The notes below the pieces were generated by a model. It was given only the letters and a program-made list of their open reading frames with translations. It was not told the DNA's origin and searched no databases. A stretch of 64,000 nt of DNA from Mantis religiosa. Lineage: Eukaryota > Arthropoda > Insecta > Mantodea > Mantidae. Shown piece after piece: positions 56,146 to 64,000 of the stretch; the stretch's first letter is position 1, and every line of letters starts with the position of its first letter. The DNA lies in NCBI GenBank assembly GCA_030765055.1, contig CM060950.1, forward strand, positions 278,107,311-278,171,310, read 5' to 3'. A program made the translations under genes and the position numbers.

Positions 56146-56252
56146 AAAATTTAAAAGTAAGTGTTGTTTTGTGTCATTAATCGACTCCTAATTAATTTAA
56201 TTTATACAACAACACTGTTTTCAACACTTCCATGAAAGGATTTAAACTCATT

Positions 56253-56491
56253 GTTACTATGGCTGTTCTGTAGTTCATTTTTTTTTTAAAGGTTTGACTT
56301 CCCTTAACCTGTTACATCATATCAGTTGATAAATACCTCGGGTGGAGTGGCAATCTTCATTTGAAAGGACATACACCTCTACTCAGTCTTACTAAGCCAA
56401 CTAAGTGGGCTTGAAGCTTGTGCAGTTCAAATATTCACGCAAAACTCCTCTAAAACGATAATTTCAGCATGTAAAGCACCAGGACTCTCTC
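56253..56491. other. Remainder of the tandem duplication and flank
   Basis: 56240-56315 continues the unit interrupted at 52843. The rest, up to the piggyBac element, may be the 5' start of the jockey-type LINE, but no clear motif is seen. Confidence 0.4.
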
Positions 56492-56495
56492 TTAA

Positions 56496-57872
56496 CCGCT
56501 TCGCCGATGGCCATTTAAACCCTTCAGGGGCCGGAAACGGATACCCAATAAAGAACAGGACATTTAAATTGTTAAATGCTGTGAAAATGCATCATAAATA
56601 CAATTCCGTATCTTCCGTATTTATTAAGTTATTTAAACGAAACAAAAACTGGTTTAAAACTCATTAAAGGCAGTATAAATCTAGAGTAACAATAAAGTAG
56701 AGACTGCATTAATAAATTGTTGAAAAATCACTACTTTGTTTCACTGTAGCAAAAGCCATTCTTTGTGCCGAACGCGCGTAATATGTGAATCATTTTGTTT
56801 TGTGTGTATACGAGCCAATGTATGTATGTATAGCTACGCAAGCGACTTCTCCGGTTCAAGTTTAGTTTATTTATGCTATATCAAGCGATAATCATACGAG
56901 AATATATTGCGTTACACACTCACACACTGGAAAGAAAACTCTCTGTCAGCATCTGTTATTACAGTGTTTCTTAACCAAGGTTTCTAGTAGCCTTATGCAG
57001 CTGTTTTCGCTCTGTATTTGTGTTCAGAGTGATTTCTTATAGCTATCAAGAGCTAAATGAATGGCACATTTGAAATTGTTAAATTTCAATGTTAACCATG
57101 GCTTATTCCCGTAATGTAGCAAATAAATTAGCTTGGGTATGATGTGTACAGGCTTCTGATATTACTGTAGAAAATCTGGAAAATTTGTTGTACGATTATG
57201 AAGGAGATCTTTAGTACATACGTAGCAGTGACGTGTGTTAGTCTACAGATGGCATGCTAGCTAATCCATTGTTTGAGGAAATGGCAGGTCATATATGGGT
57301 GATGCGGATCAGCTATTACTAGCTATCCCTCTTTACGGAAAACAGTTAAATGATAAAAAAAAAGTATTTTTATACTACTGGATGTAACTATGCACAGTTG
57401 TTTAGTAATTTTCAGAGCTGTTATTTCATGCAAGACATTCATCTACCTGTACTTGTGCGTATAAAGAGCTTGTAACCTAATTGAGTGTTATAATACTCAG
57501 AGGCCTCTTTATACTTGGGGGTAGGAAATTCACCATATCACCCCTCATACTTGAGAGAAAACACTTTCCTAAAAGGATACCACCCACAACCAAAAAAGTC
57601 GCAACCATTTCGAAAATGTGTAGTGTGTTGCGAAAAAGAAGTTCGCAAGGAAACCAATATTATTTGGTGTGAATCTGCAGATATGCCCTTGGGTGTTTAT
57701 CCAGTTTTGGAGGTGTACAATTCAAAAAGAAACCTTTAAGGGTACGTTTACATTCCTTATAGAACTAATTTAAATTTATTGTAAAATAGCAAGATTAAAA
57801 TAATTGGCGTTAAATGAGCATTAAATGCATGTATGCACAGGACGTCTATACATGTCCATATCGGTGAAAGGG
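56496..57872 (+). mobile_element. piggyBac-derived non-autonomous element, copy 2
   Basis: 1,377 bp between TTAA at 56492-56495 and 57873-57876, with inverted ends CCGCTTCGCCGAT and, reversed, CCCTTTCACCGAT. Homologous along its whole length to copy 1 (31798-33225), in the opposite orientation. It keeps the 3' end of a transposase gene. Confidence 0.88.
57515..57739 (+). pseudogene. piggyBac transposase C-terminal Cys-rich domain
   Basis: The frame reads QPFRKCVVCCEKEVRKETNI, then WCESADMPLGVYPVLEVYNS and a stop. This is the layout of the piggyBac C-terminal zinc-binding domain (CxVC...RKET...C..C..LCV..CF..Y), with several of the later Cys replaced. The remainder of the transposase has been deleted, so the element depends on an enzyme made elsewhere. 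Confidence 0.75.
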
Positions 57873-58585
57873 TTAATGTTCAGGATATTAAGTTTATTTT
57901 CTGACACAGTGCCAACCTGCCTCGTGAGAAATCTAAATAGTAAGCATGAAACATGGGGATGCTGTGTGACAACCTCAAATGGAAGACGATTATTAACAGC
58001 AGCTGAGTGTAATGTAGTCATAATCATAGCCCCACCTGGTCCTACTTTCTATAGGCAAAATATAACACCTGATTTACTGGATATAGCACTCTACAGAACA
58101 GACATTCCCACCATGGCAGTTCTACCTGAAATGGACTCCCACCACTGCCCAGTCTTGATCTCCTTTGATGATAATCTGATTCTACATCCACAGCCCACTA
58201 GGAGACTCAGCAAAGGTTTCATAAACTGGGAGACCTTCCAACATGTAATTGATGATGAGTTCAACTGCGTGCAATCTGAAAACTCCTAGTGATGCAGAAG
58301 CAGCAATTCTTGAGTTCACAAAAGCCATAACTTAAGCTATTGATAGATCAACAGCTCCAGCCAGACCTCAGCAACAAAGAAAAAACCTATTATGAAACCT
58401 TGCCCTCTAGCATCAGATGTTTCTTGAAAGAAAAACACAAAATGCGCTGGCTTTGGCAAAAGCATAGAGAAACCTGGCAACTTCATCGTTTGAACCAACT
58501 CACAAGAGAGGTAAAGAAACAAATGGATGATTAATACAATTTTGAGTCAAACTAATACTCAATGCTCCATTTATTGCTAGTATTT

Positions 58586-58632
58586 ACCTAGAACGCGTTT
58601 CGTTAGGATCTTCCTAACATCATCAGCTGTTA
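58586..58632 (-). ncRNA. Hammerhead-ribozyme-like motif, PLE-B left end
   Basis: Reversed: core CTGATGA (58620-58626), one T, a perfect 7-bp stem GTTAGGA/TCCTAAC with loop AGA, GAAA (58598-58601), palindrome ACGCGT (58593-58598), T, then C pairing with the G before the core. Stem I continues only after an internal loop. The best-preserved core and stem II in the window. Confidence 0.7.
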
Positions 58633-59760
58633 ACTAATGGATGCCGGTTCAGTGAACTCCTCGGAGGTGATAGGTGCGTCTCTGTCGGTATCTTGATAAA
58701 CTTGAAATTGGGGTTGTCTTCAAAGGTAGTATCGAAATTAAACAATTTACTTTCATATTTCTTTATAAAGATTTTTTCCCACGTGGTTAATGCAGCTGGA
58801 CCTTGGACACTTTTTAGTAAGTGAATTTCTCGTTCTATGTCATGATTTTCCTTCCAAAAATGGTACGCTACCGCCGATTTATCTATTTCTTTATTCCTTA
58901 TGTTCCTAAAGTGCTCTTTAAGCCTAATGTTCACGTTCCTTTTTGTTTTTCCAATGTAGAATTTGTCACAGTCCTTGCAATTTATCCGGTACACTCCTGA
59001 TTTTCTGCCTGTGGGTATCTTCTTTGTATTATGTGATTTCAAAAGGTGTTGTACACTAAATTTGTTCTGTGGGGCCAAAGTAATATTGTGTTCTTTGAAG
59101 ACTTTCTGGAAAAGGTGTGTAGCTCTGGGATGATACGTAAATTTTCTGTATGAGGTTTCATTGCTAATTGGGGAGAGAGTAGTTACTTGTTTGCATCTTA
59201 GTTGTCTTTTGAATTTATCTATTTTCTTGTTGACCAATTCAGCACTGTATCCATTGTATTCTGCAATGTGAATGATGTTATTGTACTCTTTGTTATATTC
59301 TATCTTGTTTAAAGGTACATTAACCAGCCTGTAAGTTAAACTGTTGATAAAAGCATGCTTGTGTTGTCTTGGGTTATATCCATCTGATTTTATGAAATTT
59401 TCTGTGTGTGTTTCCTTTCTGTGTATGCCCAATTCAAGTTTATTATGTTTTCTGGTAAGTTTCAAATCTAAGAAAGGGATTTCATTGTTTATCTCTTTTT
59501 CTATGGAGAATTTTATTGCAGGATTTTGTAAATTAAGTAGTTTTAATGCATCATCCACTTGTTTCTCATTTATTATTGCCCAAATGTCATCCACATATCT
59601 GTACCAATGCTTAAAGATTAGTGGGAATGCCTTTGTGATGTGCGTTTCCAAAAAGCTCATGAAGAGGTCTGCCAAAAATGGGGACAATGGGTTGCCCATA
59701 GATAGTCCTGATTTTTGTTTGAAAATTTTTTTATTGAATGTAAAAAAGGACTGTTCAATG
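58623..59760 (-). CDS. PLE RT (partial) plus GIY-YIG, minus copy
   Basis: Open for 358 codons from MGNPLSPFLADLF (59699), with RT reading continuing upstream to about 59765. YRYVDDIWAI keeps the catalytic YVDD; the segment with the first catalytic Asp was not copied. The nuclease reads SGVYRINCKDCDKFYIGKTK, then NVNIRLKEHFRN and KENHDIE. The frame ends at the hammerhead region. Confidence 0.85.
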
Positions 59761-59764
59761 CAAA

Positions 59765-61071
59765 TATTTTAAGGAGCTACCAAAATTCAAAACCCACAGT
59801 ATTAAAAATTCGTTGGAATTCATCAACAAAACTAAAAATCTACAATTTTCTCCCACAGACCGAATGGTATCTTTTGATGTAATCTCCTTGTTCCCAAGTG
59901 TTCCGAGAGACAAACTCCCAATATTTGCATTGCACAGTCCTTTTTTACATTCAATAAAAAAATTTTCAAACAAAAATCAGGACTATCTATGGGCAACCCA
60001 TTGTCCCCATTTTTGGCAGACCTCTTCATGAGCTTTTTGGAAACGCACATCACAAAGGCATTCCCACTAATCTTTAAGCATTGGTACAGATATGTGGATG
60101 ACATTTGGGCAATAATAAATGAGAAACAAGTGGATGATGCATTAAAACTACTTAATTTACAAAATCCTGCAATAAAATTCTCCATAGAAAAAGAGATAAA
60201 CAATGAAATCCCTTTCTTAGATTTGAAACTTACCAGAAAACATAATAAACTTGAATTGGGCATACACAGAAAGGAAACACACACAGAAAATTTCATAAAA
60301 TCAGATGGATATAACCCAAGACAACACAAGCATGCTTTTATCAACAGTTTAACTTACAGGCTGGTTAATGTACCTTTAAACAAGATAGAATATAACAAAG
60401 AGTACAATAACATCATTCACATTGCAGAATACAATGGATACAGTGCTGAATTGGTCAACAAGAAAATAGATAAATTCAAAAGACAACTAAGATGCAAACA
60501 AGTAACTACTCTCTCCCCAATTAGCAATGAAACCTCATACAGAAAATTTACGTATCATCCCAGAGCTACACACCTTTTCCAGAAAGTCTTCAAAGAACAC
60601 AATATTACTTTGGCCCCACAGAACAAATTTAGTGTACAACACCTTTTGAAATCACATAATACAAAGAAGATACCCACAGGCAGAAAATCAGGAGTGTACC
60701 GGATAAATTGCAAGGACTGTGACAAATTCTACATTGGAAAAACAAAAAGGAACGTGAACATTAGGCTTAAAGAGCACTTTAGGAACATAAGGAATAAAGA
60801 AATAGATAAATCGGCGGTAGCGTACCATTTTTGGAAGGAAAATCATGACATAGAACGAGAAATTCACTTACTAAAAAATGTCCAAGGTCCAGCTGCATTA
60901 ACCACGTGGGAAAAAATCTTTATAAAGAAATATGAAAGTAAATTGTTTAATTTCGATACTACCTTTGAAGACAACCCCAATTTCAAGTTCATCAAGATAC
61001 CGACAGAGATGCACCTATCACCTCCGAGGAGTTCACTGAACCGGCATCCATTAGTCGACAACAGCTTTTGA
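59765..61071 (+). pseudogene. PLE RT/GIY-YIG, plus copy with internal deletion
   Basis: Starts ELPKFKTHSIKNSLEFINK, then MVSFDVISLFPSVP (first catalytic Asp). A deletion and frame change near 59925 joins this directly to the segment FTFNKKIFKQKSGLSMGNPL. From 59989 it is open to 61071 and almost identical to the minus copy (YVDD, GIY-YIG SGVYRINCKDC...YIGKTK). Confidence 0.82.
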
Positions 61072-61107
61072 TGTTAGGAAGATCCTAACGAAACGCGTTC
61101 TAGGTAA
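61064..61107 (+). ncRNA. Hammerhead-like motif, PLE-B right end (core damaged)
   Basis: Same stem II, GAAA (61090-61093) and ACGCGT as the left end, but the core reads CTTTTGA in place of CTGATGA. Predicted inactive. Confidence 0.55.
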
Positions 61108-61848
61108 ATACTAGCAATAAATGGAGCATTGAGTATTAGTTCGACTCAAAATTGTATTAATTTTGTGCTTCATTGTATCATAGTCCTTAAACAACAGAAA
61201 TGGATGATTATTGGTATTCTACTTACCAATGGCACCTTTCGAGCATTTCACCATAGGATTCATCCCTGTGGAAAGAAACCAAAAGTATTAAAAGAATCTA
61301 TGTTTATTCCATCCTTAATACAAGATGGAAAACACTACATATACGACCTTGAGAAGACCGAGCTATTCGCAGATACTCTACAAAGTACCTTCTGCCCGAA
61401 TCTAGTGATTAACAAAGAATTAAACCAAGAAATCGAATGTTTTCCTGATTCTTATGCCACTGTTCCACTCCCCATTGACTTCACTTCAGCAAAAGAAATC
61501 TTGTTCATAATCCAGCGCACTTGCTATTCTAGCCGCACTTTTCAACAGTAGTATGCATATGGGTTACTTTCCCAGAATATGGAAATACGCCATAATTACT
61601 GTCATCCATAAGCCAGGAACCTTCCCCTCAGATCCAAAAAAATGATTATCCTATAAGTCTGCTACCAACTCTGTCCAAAGTCTATGAAAAAATTATACTG
61701 AAGCATTTAGAAAAATTTCCATATGAAGTACCAGTATTACCTCCCTTTCAATTCGCTTTTTGCCATAAACATTCAACCACCCATCAAATTCTTCGGATTA
61801 CAGAGCAAGTGGCACAGGGCTTCGAGAAGAAAGAACACACAGCTGCAG

Positions 61849-62836
61849 TTTTAGTTAATTGATGGAAATTAATCATTTCTTCACACTAGTCGTATATAGG
61901 CTAAGGTTTTTGATTGATAGTCAACATGAAAAATTCAATGCCAAGGCCAGGATTTGAACCATGGATCTCTTGGTTTCCGTCCAGTCGCTCTAACCCATTG
62001 AGCTACCATGGCCAACGTGCCGTCGTGACATTAAATTCTCCAGTTAACTCGTATATTTCCCCGGTAGACCACTAGGAGCTCTCACATTCGAGACACACCA
62101 TTTGTGGCGACTTACTATCGTAAGTACTTAAGTCCCAGGCTTCATCATTTAACTCTTATTATTTTAGTTAATTTATGGAAATTAATCATTTCTTCACACT
62201 AGCCATATATAGGCTAAGGTTTTTGATTGATAGTCAACATGAAAAATTCAATGCCATGGCCGGGATTTGAATCACGGATCTCCTGGTTTCCATCCAGTCG
62301 CTCTAACCCATTGAGCTACCATGGCCAACGTGCCATCCTGACATTAAATTCTCCAGCTGACTCGTATATTTCACCGGTAGACCACTAGGGGCTCTCGCAT
62401 TCGAGAGGATGGCACATTGGCCATGGTAGCTCAATGGGTTAGAGTGACTGGATGGAAACCAGGAGATCCGTGGTTCAAATCCCGGCCATGGCATTGAATT
62501 TTTCATGTTCACTCTTATCAATCAAAAACCTTAGCTTATATATGGCTAGTGTGAAGAAATGGTTAATTTCCATCAATTAACTAAAATAATAAGAGTTAAA
62601 TGATGAAGCCTGGGATTCAAGTACTTATGATAGTAAGTTGCCACAAATGGTGTATCTCAAATGCGAGAGTCCCTAGTGGTCTACCGGGAAAATATATGAA
62701 TCAACTGGAGAATTTAATGTCAGGGCGGCACATTGGCCATGGTAGCTCAATGGGTTAGAGCAACTGGTTGGAAACCAGGAGATCCGTGGTTCAAATCCCG
62801 GCCATGGCATTGAATTTTTCATGTTAACTCTATCAA
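61849..62836. mobile_element. SINE array: two minus and two plus units in one insertion
   Basis: Lies between 12-bp repeats ACACAGCTGCAG (61837-61848 and 62837-62848) within the jockey-type LINE. Units at about 61849-62160 and 62160-62405 read minus, 62410-62725 and 62725-62836 (partial) read plus, meeting at their tRNA-like heads around 62405. The whole behaves as one inserted block. Confidence 0.8.
62420..62492 (+). other. tRNA-like SINE head, 73 nt
   Basis: Folds as a tRNA: acceptor GCCATGG/CCATGGC (7 bp), D arm GCTC/GAGT, anticodon arm CTGG/CCAG with a 7-nt loop ATGGAAA (U33, anticodon-position GGA), 5-nt variable loop, and a T loop TTCAAAT on an imperfect stem. It belongs to the SINE and is not called as a functional tRNA gene. 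Confidence 0.6.
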
Positions 62837-63830
62837 ACACAGCTGCAGCATTCCTTGACTTCATTCAGGCATTCAACAGAGTTTGGCATCAGTCTTCTAT
62901 ACAAACTGTTCAACTATGACATCCCAGGCTACCACCTTTTTGTCACAATGTACATTCTCAGTATGCATAGGTAGTAGTTGCTCTTCTACCAAACCTATAA
63001 GAGCAGGCATTCCTCAAGGATCTGTCCTGGGACCAGTTATTTAACTTGTTCACCTCTGATATGCCTGCAATGCCTACAGCTCAAATCGCTATGTATGCAG
63101 ATGATACACATTCTTCACAACACATTGCAATATCCACATTGCCAGAAATCATCTTCAAGAGGCCTTAAATTTAATTATACCTTCGCTTGATAACTGGCAT
63201 ATTTCGCTCAACCAGCAAAAATGTGAAGCAATGGTCTTGAAAGTATGCAGACCGGACTATCCAGCATCAGTAACGCTCCCAGTGAAACCAATACCCTAGA
63301 AAATTGAGACTGAAACAGTGAAATACCTTGGTGTACTCAAGGATCGACGACTCACATGGAAACCACACATAAGTAACAAACTTAAACTAGCTCGAGCAAG
63401 ACTGGCTAAGCTCCACCCTCTTCTCAACAAAAGATCTTCACTCAAATTAAAAAACTGCACACTACTTTACACAACTCTATTAAGACCGCTACTACTATAT
63501 GCCTGCCCAGTCTGGGGAGCGAGCAGTCCGTCCAAAATCAAACATATCCAGATATTTCAAAACAAAATATTACGAATCTCAACGAATGCACCATAGTTGG
63601 TAGGAAATAGTCAATTACATAGAGAAACTGGAATTGGCACCATTCAACAGTCAATTTCTTCACAAGCCGAACAGTTCTACAGCAACCTAAAACATGTCTC
63701 AGGAACCATTCACTATTCCTTTGGCAGAAAATCCAGCTTTCCAACTCGTATCAGGAGTCGCCTATCACTGAACCAGCTCTCACAACAAGATCTTCTGCGA
63801 TACTTAAAACAAAAGTACACCTACTTATGA

Positions 63831-64000
63831 GGAGCCCAATGGTGCTTTCGTCTTTTCAGTGTTATTCAATATATCATGCATGTAAATAATGTCTATAATC
63901 AATGATCTGTATCATTCAGCACAAATGCGCTGAACGATCAGTAAACCAGTTAAAAAAATTTGATAAATGAAGAAGTGATGCTCAAATGAGCCTAAGGTCA
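63831..64000. other. Right edge, AT-rich, LINE 3' flank
   Basis: After the LINE stop near 63828 the sequence is AT-rich with no defined tail inside the window. Confidence 0.4.

Larger units (their letters stand above)
52844..56239. mobile_element. PLE subfamily C: inverted pair plus extra 3' end
   Basis: Bounded by 13-bp repeats ATTTAAACTCATT (52831-52843 and 56240-56252). Order: minus-strand 3' fragment (52844-~53450), nearly full-length plus copy (~53451-55980), then a second plus-strand 3' fragment (~55983-56239) in tandem, matching the minus arm more closely than the adjoining plus copy. The inverted part matches the other PLE insertions here; the tandem end recalls the terminal repeats known in this class. 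Confidence 0.87.
58534..61197. mobile_element. PLE subfamily B: inverted pair in one insertion
   Basis: Bounded by 13-bp repeats AAATGGATGATTA (58521-58533 and 61198-61210). A minus copy (58534-~59768) and a plus copy (~59765-61197) share about 1.2 kb of nearly identical inverted sequence with about 160 bp of plus-only sequence at the centre. The copies begin at different positions in RT (ICIEQSFF-equivalent on the left, ELPKFKTH on the right), as expected if two primings ended independently. Confidence 0.87.
57877..63830 (+). pseudogene. Jockey-type LINE split by a PLE pair and a SINE array
   Basis: Endonuclease part at 57890-58290 (WGCCVTTSNGRRLL, IIIAPPGPTFYRQN, DLLDIALYRTDIP, SDHxxPV-like HHCPVLISF). 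Linker to 58520 (KHKMRWLWQKHRETWQL). After the PLE pair it continues at 61211 (PSLIQDGKHYIYDLEKTELF, FADTLQSTFCPN) and 61560 (MGYFPRIWKYAIITVIHKPG). After the SINE array, RT at 62849 (FLDFIQAFNRVWHQ), 63000 (GIPQGSVLGPV, MYADDTH) and 63318-63830 (KYLGVLKDRRLTWKPHI, LLRPLLLYACPVWG). Stops and frameshifts throughout. The left end is next to the piggyBac copy. Confidence 0.78.

Noticed and set aside
13252..62840. True tRNA genes at the A/B-box heads
   Set aside because: Each head continues into a shared SINE body and occurs in multiple copies with imperfect T stems.

Overview
The window is nuclear DNA from an arthropod, most probably an insect; a hemimetabolous group is only a guess. Evidence: introns with GT/AG borders, tRNA-derived SINEs, several mariner-like transposons, LINEs, gypsy-like LTR elements and many Penelope-like elements (PLEs), in AT-rich, intron-like DNA. 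No bacterial gene organisation is present.

Host sequence is scarce. One gene on the + strand probably crosses the window. A well-bordered exon lies at 17282-17491, and an alternative 3' end at 26259-26413 / 26706-26785. Weaker upstream exon candidates lie at 15040-15210 and 13252-13361. The reading phase agrees at every proposed junction (phase 1). The protein is not recognised.

Layout. 0-6.5 kb: the 3' part of a gypsy LTR, a DD41D (rosa-type) transposon, and an inverted CR1-like LINE that holds an RTE-like LINE with a 12-bp target-site duplication (TSD). 6.8-10.4 kb: a 732-bp pure CTAT array hit by a very young internally deleted gypsy element. 10.5-26 kb: decayed LINEs, SINE arrays, a Tigger-like relic, a PLE relic, a mariner relic carrying a solo LTR, and the host exons. 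27.5-36.2 kb: two PLE insertions, the first hit by an intact DD88E Tc1/mariner-like element and a piggyBac derivative. 37.9-44 kb: a LINE relic, a mariner with one frameshift, and an LTR element that shows only gag. 44-51 kb: a probable hAT-like relic, PLE fold-backs, and a MITE carrying a second internally deleted gypsy element. 52.8-56.2 kb: a PLE with an open 849-codon frame. 56.5-63.8 kb: a second piggyBac derivative, then a jockey-type LINE split by a PLE pair and a SINE array.

The strongest signal is in the PLEs. Seven insertions, from 181 bp to 6.3 kb, all have the same layout: two copies in inverted, 5'-to-5' order with their 3' ends outward, enclosed by one 12-14 bp TSD. Their 3' ends carry hammerhead-ribozyme-like motifs. 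Stem III is a short self-complementary word that differs between subfamilies (ACTAGT, ACGCGT, AACGTT, ACCGGT, ACATGT, perhaps AGCT) yet stays palindromic, which suggests selection for dimeric ribozymes.
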